A stretch of 64,000 bases of DNA from Chloroflexota bacterium (GCA_028873865.1 JAPPNI010000034.1:92742-156741); one strand, 5' to 3'. Shown: positions 49,833-58,756, numbered from the stretch's first letter. The notes: a model not told the origin generated them from the sequence alone. Program-made: numbers and translations.

Positions 49833-51524
49833 CTAGTCGCAGCACTCTTCGCCGAGGTCGAGGCGGCAGAAGCAGGAGGACTGGACTTCGGTGTCGGCTC
49901 GGGCCTGGGCCAGGTGGAGGCGTTGGCGGGCGACGGCGGCGAGGTCGTCCTGGCCGGTTCGCTCCAGGCACTCGACGTAGCCGGCGAGCGCCCAGACGTT
50001 GTCGAGATGCTGGCGGGGGCGGCTGACCGATGAGTCGTAGCCCAGGTCGGCGCGGTACACATCGAGCGCCTCCGCGACCCGGTCCTGCTCCAGCAGCAGC
50101 GCGCCCAGCGCGTGGCGGACGGGCTGCATCCAGCCCCAGGGCTCGTCGTAGTGCAGGTGGTCGTCGAGCTCGACCGCGTGGCGCAGGTGGGCGAAGGCGG
50201 CGTCGAACTCGCCCTGCCGGTAGGCAACCTCCCCGCGCATCATCTGCTGCGCGATGGCGAGGATGTCGCGGCTGGGATTGTTGAACTGGTAGCGGGTGTC
50301 GGGCACGAGGTCGTAGGCGCGATCGAACTCCTCAGCCTCGGACACCGCTTCGTCGGTGCGGCCCAGCGTGGCCAGGGCGATCGCCCGCGCATAGCGCATC
50401 GTCGCCGTGGTGACGCAATAGAGCTCGCGATCCTCCGGCAGCTCCTGCTCCAGGATCTCCTCCCACTTGCCGAAGCGGACCATGACGTGCTGATCGATCG
50501 GCACGAACGCCTCCAACCAGTCGGCCATGTTGGGCGTTTCCATCCGCAGCAGCTCCTCGGGAATCTCCGCCTGCATCGCTCGGGCGGTTTCGATCGCCGG
50601 TTCGAACTGGCCGAGGAACATCGCACCGTAGATCTTGAAGTGGTAGTTGTGCGCTCGGTACATCGTGTAGAAGTTGAACGGCCCGCGCGCCTCCACGTAG
50701 GGCCGGTCGGCCTGGATTGCCCGCTCGTTCCAGTTGACGACGTTCAGGTAGTCGCCGCAGAGCACGTCGATGTGCGTCGCCATGTGCTGCAGGTGTCCGG
50801 AGTGCGGCGCAATCCCGCGCAACTGGTCTGCCGCCCGCAGCGCCAGCTCGGGGAAGGGCGACATCTCCATCAGGTGGATGTACATGTGCAGGACGCCAGG
50901 ATGCGCCGGTTCGCCGCAGTGGGCGATGCGCGCCCTTGCGCTCTCCAGCACGTCCCGCGCCTCGTCGGTGTCGGCGCCGTCCGCCGGCTCGCCCGAGTCC
51001 AGATTCCAGAGCGACCACGGAGTGCGGTTCATCACCGCCTCCGCAAACAGCGAAGCAATGTCAGAGTCCTCGGAGTGCTTCGTGTAGACCTCGCGCATGG
51101 CGTCGGCGTAGTCGTCGACCCAGCCCATCATGTCGTCGAGCGGTTCGGTCTGCGGATAGCGGTGTCGCAGCGCCGCAATCAGGTCGCGCTCGGCTGGTGT
51201 GCATTTGTCGGACAGTGACACCGCGAGGTTGGCCTCCTCGTAGGCCGTCGTCAGCGCCTGAGAAACCTCCCTCCGACCGAACGCCTCCCACGGCTTGTTG
51301 TAGTTGGGCCCGATCGCATAGGCGATGCCCCAGTGGGCCATGGCGCAGTCGGGGTCGGCTGCGACCGCCTGGCGGAAGCAGTGGACGGCCTCATCGTGAT
51401 TGAAGCCGTAGGTCCAGATGAGGCCGCGGTCGAACCAGAGCTGGGCCTCAGGCGAGGAGGTCGTGATCGGCCGGCTGTAGGAGCCGAGGTCGAAGTCGTA
51501 GGTCATGGGATTGGTCTCATCCAT
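49833..51524 (-). CDS. tetratricopeptide-repeat protein
   Basis: A 563-residue helical-repeat protein. TPR-like units are seen at FDRGLIWTYGFNHDEAVHCF near residue 30 and later in ATLGRTDEAVSEAEEFDRAY. The middle has a His-rich segment, PGVLHMYIHLMEMSPFPELA and APHSGHLQHMATHIDVLCGD, that might bind a metal. The C-terminus ends CFCRLDLGEECCD. The family seems widespread in marine and soil bacteria but has no known activity. No partners are evident: it is convergent with the endonuclease gene and divergent from hicB. ATG at 51506 is an alternative start. Confidence 0.75.
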   Translation of the reverse strand: MDETNPMTYDFDLGSYSRPITTSSPEAQLWFDRGLIWTYGFNHDEAVHCFRQAVAADPDCAMAHWGIAYAIGPNYNKPWEAFGRREVSQALTTAYEEANLAVSLSDKCTPAERDLIAALRHRYPQTEPLDDMMGWVDDYADAMREVYTKHSEDSDIASLFAEAVMNRTPWSLWNLDSGEPADGADTDEARDVLESARARIAHCGEPAHPGVLHMYIHLMEMSPFPELALRAADQLRGIAPHSGHLQHMATHIDVLCGDYLNVVNWNERAIQADRPYVEARGPFNFYTMYRAHNYHFKIYGAMFLGQFEPAIETARAMQAEIPEELLRMETPNMADWLEAFVPIDQHVMVRFGKWEEILEQELPEDRELYCVTTATMRYARAIALATLGRTDEAVSEAEEFDRAYDLVPDTRYQFNNPSRDILAIAQQMMRGEVAYRQGEFDAAFAHLRHAVELDDHLHYDEPWGWMQPVRHALGALLLEQDRVAEALDVYRADLGYDSSVSRPRQHLDNVWALAGYVECLERTGQDDLAAVARQRLHLAQARADTEVQSSCFCRLDLGEECCD

Positions 51525-51632
51525 TGAAGCGCGACTATCCAGTTATCCGAATCGTAAGGTGCCAGGAATCAGCGCCGCGCCGGCGCAAACACCGTAGCCG
51601 GCTCTTGATATCCTGCGTCTCTGGAGGTCACA

Positions 51633-51926
51633 GTGACGCTGCAGTTCAAAGCGGAGATTTACGAGGAAGCTGGTGGGTACGCATCGGTATGTCCGGAGTT
51701 GGTCATCGCCAGTTGCGGGGACACGATCGATGAGGCGCGAGCGATGCTGATCGAGGCGATCGAGTTGACCCTGGAAGAGATGACTGCCGAGGAGTACGAG
51801 TTCCGAGTCAGCGGCGAGATGTCGGCGAGCAGCGACATCGACGACGAGGAATTGGTCGACTCGATACTGGTCGAGACAAGTGTCATTGACGTGGATGTCG
51901 AGTTGCCCTTCGCGCCAGCTCGCTAG
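51633..51926 (+). CDS. hicB: HicB-family antitoxin
   Basis: A 97-residue HicB-like protein: FKAEIYEEAGGYASVCPELV then GDTIDEARAMLIEAIELTLE is the RNase-H-like partial fold of this family. The acidic C-terminus (DIDDEELVDSILVET) may carry the toxin-contact region; no separate DNA-binding domain is seen. The hicA toxin starts two bases after its stop. Start GTG at 51633 with GGAGGTC upstream; a TATCCT hexamer at 51609-51614 is a possible -10 box. Confidence 0.85.
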   Translation: MTLQFKAEIYEEAGGYASVCPELVIASCGDTIDEARAMLIEAIELTLEEMTAEEYEFRVSGEMSASSDIDDEELVDSILVETSVIDVDVELPFAPAR

Positions 51927-51928
51927 CG

Positions 51929-52138
51929 GTGCGCATACTGACGGCTCGGCAGGTCAACCGGATCCTGGAGCGCCAGGGATTCGTTCAGACGCGGCAACGC
52001 GGGAGTCACCGCCGCTACCGGGGTGTTGTGGGCGGTCGCACCCGACTCGTCACGGTTGCGCAGCACCGCGACATCCCTCCAGACACACTCAGAACGATCA
52101 TCAAACAATCCGGCCTGCCGCGAGACCTATTCGAGTAG
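51929..52138 (+). CDS. hicA: HicA-family mRNA interferase toxin
   Basis: A 69-residue dsRBD-fold toxin. RILTARQVNRILERQGFVQT then RQRGSHRRYRG has the catalytic His (GSH), and VTVAQHRDIPPDTLRTIIKQ with GLPRDLF completes the family pattern. It cleaves mRNA when free of HicB. The start is GTG at 51929. Downstream the CaiB gene has its own leaderless-type promoter. Confidence 0.92.
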   Translation: MRILTARQVNRILERQGFVQTRQRGSHRRYRGVVGGRTRLVTVAQHRDIPPDTLRTIIKQSGLPRDLFE

Positions 52139-52144
52139 CCCGCA

Positions 52145-52150
52145 TATCCT
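52145..52150 (+). promoter_or_regulatory. -10 element of a likely leaderless promoter (TATCCT)
   Basis: TATCCT ends six bases before the ATG at 52157. CCTCCTCCC between them is pyrimidine-rich and not a ribosome-binding site. Confidence 0.6.
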
Positions 52151-52156
52151 CCTCCC

Positions 52157-53341
52157 ATGACTACCAACCACCTCCGACCGCCGCTTGACGGCATCACCGT
52201 GATCAACGCCGGCCAGATTCTCGCTGCGCCCCATTGCGCCACGATCCTCGCCGAGTTCGGCGCTGACGTGATCAAGCTGGAACGGCCCGGCACCGGCGAG
52301 ACCAACCATGGCACGATCTCCTACGTCCAGGAGAACCGCTCCCAACGCGGCGTCACCTGCAACCTCGCCGACCCGCGCGGCAAAGACCTCTTCCGACGCC
52401 TGTGCGCTCAGGCAGACGTGCTGATCGAGAACTTTCGTCCCGGCACGCTGGAGAAGATGGACCTCGCGCCGGACTCGCTGCGCGAACTCAATCCCGGACT
52501 GGTCGTCACGCGCGTCTCGGGCTATGGGCAGACCGGCCCCTATCGCGAGCGGGCCGGATTCGACCGCGTCGCGCTGGGCTTCGCCGGGATGACCTACCAG
52601 ACCGGCTGGGATGACGGCCCTCCGGTGCGTCCCGGTTACATGGTCGCCGACTACTCGGCCGGCGTGTTCGCGGCGATGGGCACGATGATGGCCCTGCGCG
52701 CCCGAGACGTCAACGGCGGCGGCGGCCAGGATGTCGACGTGGCGCTCTACGAAGCGATCTGGAAGCAGTCCGGCACCCATGCATCGCAGTTCCAGATGAC
52801 CGGCCGGAACCGCGACCGCTCCGGCAACTACTGGCCCGGCGTCGTCCCCGCCGAGCAGTGGCAAACCGCCGACGGCCATCACCTGATCATCAACGCGACC
52901 ACGCAGGGCACCTTCGAACGACTCGTCGCGGCCATGAAGCGTCCGGAGCTGCTCAAGGACCCGCGCTTCGAGATTCACCGCGAACGCCGCAAGCACTACG
53001 AAGCGATCCACGAGATCGTCGGCGAGTGGATCGCCGGCCTCACGCTGGAACAGGCCCAACACCTGCTCGACCAGCACGGCGTCCCTGCGACCAAGGTCTA
53101 CGCGACATCCGACATCATGGGCGACGAGCACTACGCCGCCCGCGACCAGATCGTCGATGTCCCCTCCGAGCAACACGGCGAACTTCCTCAACCCGGCGTT
53201 GTCCCCCGGCTGTCGAGGACGCCCGGCGCCGTCAAGCACCGAGCCCCCACCCTCGGGGAGCACAACCACGAGATCTACGGCGGCCTGCTCGGGATTGCCG
53301 ATGACGAACTGGCACAGCTCGTCGCAGACGGCGTCATCTAG
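52157..53341 (+). CDS. CaiB/BaiF family (family III) CoA-transferase
   Basis: A 394-residue enzyme moving CoA between carboxylic acids. The N-terminus has GITVINAGQILAAPHCATIL then LAEFGADVIKLERPGTGETN, typical of the family; LVVTRVSGYGQTGPYRERAG near residue 118 and MVADYSAGVFAAMGTMMALR near 163 follow, with the catalytic Asp expected in MVAD. LDQHGVPATKVYATSDIMGD closes the fold. It is followed by Uma2 and hot-dog dehydratase-like genes, which suggests a CoA-ester degradation route. It is related to the double-domain enzyme at 61466. Confidence 0.92.
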   Translation: MTTNHLRPPLDGITVINAGQILAAPHCATILAEFGADVIKLERPGTGETNHGTISYVQENRSQRGVTCNLADPRGKDLFRRLCAQADVLIENFRPGTLEKMDLAPDSLRELNPGLVVTRVSGYGQTGPYRERAGFDRVALGFAGMTYQTGWDDGPPVRPGYMVADYSAGVFAAMGTMMALRARDVNGGGGQDVDVALYEAIWKQSGTHASQFQMTGRNRDRSGNYWPGVVPAEQWQTADGHHLIINATTQGTFERLVAAMKRPELLKDPRFEIHRERRKHYEAIHEIVGEWIAGLTLEQAQHLLDQHGVPATKVYATSDIMGDEHYAARDQIVDVPSEQHGELPQPGVVPRLSRTPGAVKHRAPTLGEHNHEIYGGLLGIADDELAQLVADGVI

Positions 53342-53384
53342 CGACTCACGCGTTGCTACGATCTCGGCAACCCCTGGAGATGGC

Positions 53385-54032
53385 ATGACCACCACCGCTC
53401 CTGCCGACGCACAACCGCTGCCCGGCCTGATCCGCATCGGCTGCGGCCTCAATGCGATCACCGACGAAGAACTCGAGCGCATCTGCGAAGCAAATCCCGG
53501 CTGGAAGTTTGAACTCGACGCAGGCGGGGCGCTGGTGATCAACGCCCGTCCTTATGGAGAAGTCCCCGACGTATGCACTGAGATAGGTGCACAGGTAGGC
53601 AATTGGCGGGTGAGGGGAGGGGGCGGTCGAGCGCGTGACTCAAGCGCCGGATACCGAATCTCGGACGACCCAGATTCAGGTCCACTGCTTGAACCGGACG
53701 TTTCGTGGGTCAGCCCGGAACGGCTGGCCGCGGCGACGCGCGAGGACGTCAAAGGTGCGATGTCGTTCAATCCCGACTTTGTCGTCGAGATCCGTTCGCC
53801 CAGCGACCGACTTCGCGATCAGCAGACCAAGATGGATATCTGGATGCACTACGGCGTTCGACTCGGCTGGCTGGTTGATCTGGATGCGTGCAACGTCTGG
53901 ATTTATCGACCAGACCAGGATCCGCAACTGCTGGAGCGTCCCGCGACGCTCGACGGCGAGGACGTCCTCGTCGGGCTCGAAGTCGACTGTGCCGAGATCT
54001 GGCGTCTCGCCGACGAAGCAAACCGGGACTGA
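53385..54032 (+). CDS. Uma2-family (DUF820) endonuclease-fold protein
   Basis: A 215-residue protein started at the ATG at 53385, after GGAGATGGC. The PD-(D/E)xK fold is indicated by GPLLEPDVSWVSPERL near residue 100 (first Asp) and FVVEIRSPSDRLRDQQTKMD near 133 (E-x-R/K region), then MHYGVRLGWLVDLDACNVWI. Uma2 proteins are numerous in cyanobacteria and Chloroflexi and are suspected nucleases or mobile-element-associated proteins, with no firmly known job. It sits between the CaiB gene and the hot-dog pair. Confidence 0.85.
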   Translation: MTTTAPADAQPLPGLIRIGCGLNAITDEELERICEANPGWKFELDAGGALVINARPYGEVPDVCTEIGAQVGNWRVRGGGGRARDSSAGYRISDDPDSGPLLEPDVSWVSPERLAAATREDVKGAMSFNPDFVVEIRSPSDRLRDQQTKMDIWMHYGVRLGWLVDLDACNVWIYRPDQDPQLLERPATLDGEDVLVGLEVDCAEIWRLADEANRD

Positions 54033-54049
54033 ACTCGAAAGACCGCGCC

Positions 54050-54865
54050 ATGACCACCGCAATCGTTGAGCGCACGATTACCGCCTTCCTCGACGGCGAG
54101 GACTCACTTGAGATCAACAACATCATCCATTCGACCGCGGGCGCCGCTCGCTATGGCTACAGCGGCCCTCTGGTCGGAGGCACGACCGTCTATTCGTGGT
54201 CGGTGGCGGCACTGGTCGAGGCCCTGGGCGACGCCTGGCTCGACGAAGGCTGGGTCGAGTTTCAGCTGCGCAAGCCCGTCTACCCGGAGGAAGTGATCAC
54301 GACCCGCGTTACGCCGCATGGCGGCGACGTCGAGTTCACCATGACCAAGCACAACGGCGATGTCGCCGTGCGCGGCACGGCCGGTCTCGGGATCGCCGAT
54401 TTCTGCACCGAGATCACGACGGCGTCCGATCGCACGCCGCAGCCCGAACCGGTGGAACGACCCTTCATCACTCGAGCCGTGGCGCCGCTCGGTGAAGACC
54501 TGCCGGCGATGGCGATCGACCTGACCGCCGCCGAGGCCGAGCGCTACGCCGAGCAAAAGGCCCGCGATCCGGATCCGCGCTGGCGCGGAGCCGACGCCCG
54601 CGTCCATCCCGCCTGGATCGCGCAGCGAGCCAACGCCCTGCTCGCGCACTCCTGGCGCTACACCTCGATCCACGCCTCCAGCCAGATCCAGCACCTCGCG
54701 CCGGTCCATCCCGACCAACGACTGCTCGTCAGCGGACGCCTCGCATCCGGTTACGAGCGCAAGGGTCACGAGTACGCCGAGATCGACCTCAGCGTCAGCT
54801 CGGAGGACGGCCGCGATCTGGTGCGGATGCGCCAGCCGACGATCTATCAGGTCGCAGCACGCTGA
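54050..54865 (+). CDS. MaoC-like hot-dog-fold dehydratase, copy 1
   Basis: A 271-residue double hot-dog protein. EDSLEINNIIHSTAGAARYG near residue 15 and YSGPLVGGTTVYSWSVAALV near 33 form the first domain; its usual D-x4-H dyad is not obvious. The second domain has RWRGADARVHPAWIAQRANA near 180 and IHASSQIQHLAPVHPDQRLL near 205, resembling FAS1-type MaoC dehydratase-like proteins. It might hydrate or dehydrate an acyl-CoA. The start follows GAAAGACC, and the paralogue begins 10 bp downstream. Confidence 0.8.
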   Translation: MTTAIVERTITAFLDGEDSLEINNIIHSTAGAARYGYSGPLVGGTTVYSWSVAALVEALGDAWLDEGWVEFQLRKPVYPEEVITTRVTPHGGDVEFTMTKHNGDVAVRGTAGLGIADFCTEITTASDRTPQPEPVERPFITRAVAPLGEDLPAMAIDLTAAEAERYAEQKARDPDPRWRGADARVHPAWIAQRANALLAHSWRYTSIHASSQIQHLAPVHPDQRLLVSGRLASGYERKGHEYAEIDLSVSSEDGRDLVRMRQPTIYQVAAR

Positions 54866-54875
54866 GGAGCAGGCC

Positions 54876-55697
54876 ATGACCGCCCGGACGATTGAGCGCT
54901 CAATCACCGCCTTTCTCGACGGCGAGGACTCGCTCGAGATCGACAACATCATCCACTCGACCGCGGGCGCGGCGCAGTTCGGCTTCTCGGGCGCGCTGGT
55001 CGGCGGCGTGACCGTCTACTCCTGGGCCGTACCCGCGCTGATCGACGGCCTCGGCGAGGACTGGCTCGACTCCGGCTGGATCGACTTCCGCCTGCGCCGA
55101 CCGGTCTACCCCGGCGACGAGATCACTACTCGCGTCACCCCGACCGACAGCGGCATCGAGTTCACGATGTCCAAGGAGTCCGGGGAAGTCTGCATCGCCG
55201 GAACGGCCGGCCTCGGCGAAGCGGAGTTCTACCGTGATCTCGCTGTGGCCCGGAACCGGGACCCCGTGCCGCCGGCCGACCCGCCGACGCTGCTCACGCC
55301 GGAGAACCTGCCCGTCGGCGAAGACCTGCCCGCGATGGCCGTGCCCATGTCCCTCGGAGACGCCGCCGAATACGCCGACCACTTCGCCCGCGACCCGCAC
55401 CCGCGCTGGCGCGGCGAACAGGCCCGACTTCACCCCGGCTGGATCGCCGGACGCTGCGTGCGCCTGACCAAGCACACCTACCACTATCCCGCCGGCATCC
55501 ACGCCGGCAGCCAGGTCCAGATGCTCGCACCGGCCAGGGCCGGACAGACGCTGGTCGTCTCAGGCCACGTCACCGACGGTTACCGCCGCAAGCTGCACGA
55601 GTACTGCCTGCTCGACGTGACGATCAGCGACGAGTCGGGGCAGGATGTCGCGCGGCTGCGTCATCGGACGATCTACCAGGTCGGCGGCGGAGACTAG
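54876..55697 (+). CDS. MaoC-like hot-dog-fold dehydratase, copy 2
   Basis: A 273-residue tandem paralogue of the gene just upstream, with the same order of motifs: EDSLEIDNIIHSTAGAAQFG near residue 16, FSGALVGGVTVYSWAVPALI near 34, RWRGEQARLHPGWIAGRCVR near 180 and IHAGSQVQMLAPARAGQTLV near 207. By eye roughly half the residues are identical. GAGGAGC precedes the ATG. The pair probably forms a heterodimer or handles two related acyl-CoAs. It ends directly against the convergent gene at 55698. Confidence 0.8.
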   Translation: MTARTIERSITAFLDGEDSLEIDNIIHSTAGAAQFGFSGALVGGVTVYSWAVPALIDGLGEDWLDSGWIDFRLRRPVYPGDEITTRVTPTDSGIEFTMSKESGEVCIAGTAGLGEAEFYRDLAVARNRDPVPPADPPTLLTPENLPVGEDLPAMAVPMSLGDAAEYADHFARDPHPRWRGEQARLHPGWIAGRCVRLTKHTYHYPAGIHAGSQVQMLAPARAGQTLVVSGHVTDGYRRKLHEYCLLDVTISDESGQDVARLRHRTIYQVGGGD

Positions 55698-56285
55698 TCA
55701 GCTCAGCCAGCGGCGCCAGATGATCCAGCCGATCCCGATCAGGACCGCGAAGGCGCCGGCGACGTAAACGAAGAGACGCACGATGTCGACCAGCGGCTGG
55801 TGGTAGACCACTTTCACCGGCAACGGCGACATGTACAGCCAGTCTTCGCTGTGCAGCTCCTGGATCGTGATCGGTTCGGTGCGGGGAAAGCGGGTGCTGT
55901 CCCAGGTACGGTTCGGCCTGATCCCGCGTAAACCCAGCTTGACCTCGGTGTCGGAGAGGCCGCGCATGGTGATCCGCACCTGGCTGGGCGCGTTCTTGGT
56001 GTCGTTGGACAGCGTGATCGGCTCCGAGTAGATCGAGCGCGGACGGTCGACCAGCGACAGATCGAGGTCGGGGCCGTCGGCCTCGTAGAAGCGCTCGACG
56101 CCCTGATGGTCGGTCTCCAGCACGCCCAGTTCGGCGCGCTGCTCGCCGACGTTGCGCAGCGCGATCTGGACCTGCATGATCCGCGCCGGCTTGTCGACGC
56201 CGAAGGCCCAGATCCCGCCCGCGAGGATCGCCCCGACCAGGCCAATCATCAACCAGCGTTGCAGGTCGATCCCGCGAGTGTTCAT
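55698..56285 (-). CDS. membrane protein with two transmembrane segments
   Basis: A 195-residue protein with an N-terminal membrane helix (WLMIGLVGAILAGGIWAF) and a C-terminal one (IVRLFVYVAGAFAVLIGIGW). Between them an extracytoplasmic domain of ~130 residues contains IMQVQIALRNVGEQRAELGV, SDTEVKLGLRGIRP and ITIQELHSEDWLYM. The internal domain looks like a beta-sandwich. I do not recognise a family. It is divergent from the MFS gene and convergent with the hot-dog pair. Confidence 0.6.
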   Translation of the reverse strand: MNTRGIDLQRWLMIGLVGAILAGGIWAFGVDKPARIMQVQIALRNVGEQRAELGVLETDHQGVERFYEADGPDLDLSLVDRPRSIYSEPITLSNDTKNAPSQVRITMRGLSDTEVKLGLRGIRPNRTWDSTRFPRTEPITIQELHSEDWLYMSPLPVKVVYHQPLVDIVRLFVYVAGAFAVLIGIGWIIWRRWLS

Positions 56286-56355
56286 CGAATCAGCGTACCG
56301 ACAGATCGCCTGCGCTCCAGAAGCAGATCAACACGCGATCCGGCCGGCTCACTCG

Positions 56356-56361
56356 TAGAAT
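56356..56361 (+). promoter_or_regulatory. -10 element of a likely leaderless promoter (TAGAAT)
   Basis: TAGAAT ends six bases before the ATG at 56368, the same spacing as the four other leaderless-type promoters in this window. Confidence 0.6.
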
Positions 56362-56367
56362 GTTCGC

Positions 56368-57747
56368 ATGAGGCGAAACATCTCTGGCTGGCGGTCGAAC
56401 ACGTTCCTCGCCCTGGAGCATCCACAGTTCCGCATTCTGTTTGCGGGGACGCTGTTCGCGACGCTCGCGTACATGATGATGTTCGTCGCCCAGTCGGTCG
56501 TCTCGTACGACCTGGGCGGGAGCAACTCTGCTGTCGGTCTGGTCGCGATGGGCACGGGCATCTCGATGCTGATCGGCTCGCCCTGGGGCGGCGTGATTGC
56601 CGATCGGGTTAACCGCAAGCATCTGATCGTGTGGGGGCAGGGCGCCGGCGCCGTCATGCTCGCGCTGACCGGCGTGTTGCTGCTGCTGGACCTCGTCAAC
56701 CTTCCCTTGATGTTCATCCTCACGCTGATTCTGGGCGCGACGTTTGTCTTCATGGGCCCGGCGCGCAACGCGTTCACGGCCGACATCGTGGGCCCGCGCT
56801 TAATCGGCAACGCGGTGGCGCTGAACCAGCTGGCGCACAGCTGGGGCATGCCCGTGGCGCCGATGATCGCGGCGCTGCTGCTGGAGTCGGCAGTCGGCGG
56901 CGGCGGGACCTACGTCGTGATGGGCGTGCTGGTCTCGATCGGCGTGCTGTCCATGGCGGTGATGCCGAACACGGGCAAGCCACAGCAATCGGAGCAGCGC
57001 AGTCCGCTCACCGACCTGATCGACGGCGTGCGCTACGTCAACCAGCGGCCGCAACTCCGGCTGATGCTGCTGCTGTTCATGGCCACGGTCGTGATCGGCT
57101 TCATGTTCCGCGTGCTGACGCCGGCGTTGCTGGAACAGCACCTGGACCGCGCGTCGACCGACATGGGCCTGATGATGACGGTCAACGGCATCGCCAGCGC
57201 CGTGCTCGCAATCGGCGTCGCTGGACTCGCCACCTCGCGCTGGTCCTGGCCGCTGATCTTCATCCTCATGGGCGTGATGGGACTCGGGTACCTGGTCATG
57301 TCCCAGGCCCAGACGTACGGCGTCGCCGTGGCCTCGATGATGCTGCTCGGGCCCGGACTCCAGGGCCCGACCCTGCTGCTCCAGGCCAAGATCGTGATGA
57401 ACACCGAGTCCGCCTACCTGGGCCGCGTCACCGCCTTCACGATGATGTCCTGGGGGATCTCCTCGGTCAGCGGGGGACCGGCAGGCGTCATCGCCGACAT
57501 CCTCGGCGAGCGAGAGGTGCTGGCCGGCGTTGCCCTGATGACCTTCGTCTTCGTTGGACTCGGCATCCTCGGCTGGCTCGGCATTCGCAAACACGAGACG
57601 GGACTCCCGCAGATCCGCCTCACCCCCGAGACCGACATTCGAGGCGCGCAACTCGCATCCAATGGAGAGGCCGCCACACAGGCCATGCCGCCCCCGCCGA
57701 TGCTGCGGCCGGTCGCCCTGATGTCGGGCCAGAAGCTCCGCCAGTAA
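56368..57747 (+). CDS. major facilitator superfamily transporter
   Basis: A 459-residue MFS permease with about 12 hydrophobic segments. It starts MRRNISGWRSNTFLALEHPQ, and the loop between helices 2 and 3 reads IGSPWGGVIADRVNRKH, the MFS signature G-x3-D-R-x2-R-K. FMGPARNAFTADIVGPRLIG near residue 131 and VTAFTMMSWGISSVSGGPAG near 352 are typical of the enterobactin-exporter-like/DHA3 branch. The last ~45 residues are cytoplasmic and Pro/Met-rich. It is probably a drug or metabolite exporter; substrate unknown. Confidence 0.9.
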   Translation: MRRNISGWRSNTFLALEHPQFRILFAGTLFATLAYMMMFVAQSVVSYDLGGSNSAVGLVAMGTGISMLIGSPWGGVIADRVNRKHLIVWGQGAGAVMLALTGVLLLLDLVNLPLMFILTLILGATFVFMGPARNAFTADIVGPRLIGNAVALNQLAHSWGMPVAPMIAALLLESAVGGGGTYVVMGVLVSIGVLSMAVMPNTGKPQQSEQRSPLTDLIDGVRYVNQRPQLRLMLLLFMATVVIGFMFRVLTPALLEQHLDRASTDMGLMMTVNGIASAVLAIGVAGLATSRWSWPLIFILMGVMGLGYLVMSQAQTYGVAVASMMLLGPGLQGPTLLLQAKIVMNTESAYLGRVTAFTMMSWGISSVSGGPAGVIADILGEREVLAGVALMTFVFVGLGILGWLGIRKHETGLPQIRLTPETDIRGAQLASNGEAATQAMPPPPMLRPVALMSGQKLRQ

Positions 57748-57756
57748 CCACGCGAT

Positions 57757-57788
57757 CCCCTTGCCCCGCGTCAGGCGCGGGGCAGGGG
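57757..57788. terminator. strong hairpin between MFS and amidase genes
   Basis: CCCC/GGGG outside and GCCCCGCG/CGCGGGGC inside form a long stem around a TCAGG loop; the loop holds the amidase stop codon. It lies between the convergent MFS (+) and amidase (-) genes, so a bidirectional terminator is likely, though no T-run follows. Confidence 0.6.
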
Positions 57789-58499
57789 ACGCTCATCCAA
57801 CGCCTCCATCGGTGGACCGTGCGTGTGGCGCTCCAGCGCCGACAGCCGACGCTCAATCGCCAGTAGACGACCCTCAGCGTCGTCCGAGAGCCGCGCGACC
57901 CGCCCCAGCAGCGCCGACCAGGGGAAGTCGCTGCCCGGATCCGACTTCAGGCGCGTCAGCTCGCTATGCCCGACGTGATGCGTCCGATCGATCGGGATGG
58001 CGTACTTGCGGCAGACGAACGCCGACCAGGCGGCGACGGCCTCGAACTGGCGGCTGCCCGGCGTGAAGGTCTCGCCGATCTGGCGCGCGTAGCCCTCGAT
58101 CTCGATCGACAGCATGCAGGCGTTGTAGCTGACGAACTCGTCCCGCCACCAGGGCGGACGCGGCAGGATCAGATCCTTGCTGCGCACGCCCTGGGCCCAG
58201 GCGAAGTCCTCGTCGCGGACCATCTGACAGAGGTCGCCGTCCGAGTCGGCGTAGTAGTGAGTGCTGGCGTTGGCGCGCGGATCCGCGAACCAGGCCGGCG
58301 TGACCTCGTGGTCGTCCCACGGCTCCTCCGGCGTGTGATAGCAGATCGCCGCGATCCGCCGCGCCGCGCCCGAGTAGGGTCGCGACGCGGCGCTGTGATA
58401 GTTCGACGGATGCGCCGGACGCCAGATCGTCCGCGCCCCGTCCGGCAGTCCCACGATTCCGTCGAGATCGGGCGCCGACTCGATCAGGTTCGTCGTCAT
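57771..58499 (-). CDS. N-acetylmuramoyl-L-alanine amidase (phage endolysin type)
   Basis: A 242-residue Amidase_2/PGRP-fold enzyme started at the ATG at 58499, after GGAGGCTCGGA. The first zinc His is in IAAICYHTPEEPWDDHEVTP near residue 54 and the second, with its Asp region, in RTHHVGHSELTRLKSDPGSD near 170. YYADSDGDLCQMVRDEDFAW near 80 and SYNACMLSIEIEGYAR near 123 complete the fold. The C-terminal ~45 residues form a helical region. There is no signal peptide, as usual for endolysins that leave through a holin. It closes the phage-type cassette and overlaps the holin-like gene. Confidence 0.88.
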   Translation of the reverse strand: MTTNLIESAPDLDGIVGLPDGARTIWRPAHPSNYHSAASRPYSGAARRIAAICYHTPEEPWDDHEVTPAWFADPRANASTHYYADSDGDLCQMVRDEDFAWAQGVRSKDLILPRPPWWRDEFVSYNACMLSIEIEGYARQIGETFTPGSRQFEAVAAWSAFVCRKYAIPIDRTHHVGHSELTRLKSDPGSDFPWSALLGRVARLSDDAEGRLLAIERRLSALERHTHGPPMEALDERPLPRA

Positions 58500-58756
58500 T
58501 CCGAGCCTCCGCTCTTCCCGTCGCGGGCGCGGAGCAGTCCGTAGCCGGCCGCGATCGCTATCGCGATCGACCGCACCGCGTCCGATGCCTCGACTCCGAC
58601 CGCCCCGGTCTCCAGCAGCGCCCAGACGCCGATCACGCCCAGGGCGATCACCGCCCGTACGCTGCCCTTCGGCAGCCACAGCGGAGCGGGCCCCGCTTCC
58701 GTATCATGGCCGGCCTCGCGCCTGGGCGCGGCCATCAGTTCCGTTCGTCGTTCCAT
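58496..58756 (-). CDS. small membrane protein, holin candidate
   Basis: An 86-residue protein started at the ATG at 58756 after GAGAGGAA. Residues ~30-52 (VRAVIALGVIGVWALLETGA) and ~62-78 (RSIAIAIAAGYGLLRA) are hydrophobic, the two-helix plan of small holins, and the N-terminal 28 residues are charged. Position directly upstream of, and overlapping, the amidase gene supports a holin role. Alternatively it is a membrane anchor of unknown use. Confidence 0.6.
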   Translation of the reverse strand: MERRTELMAAPRREAGHDTEAGPAPLWLPKGSVRAVIALGVIGVWALLETGAVGVEASDAVRSIAIAIAAGYGLLRARDGKSGGSE

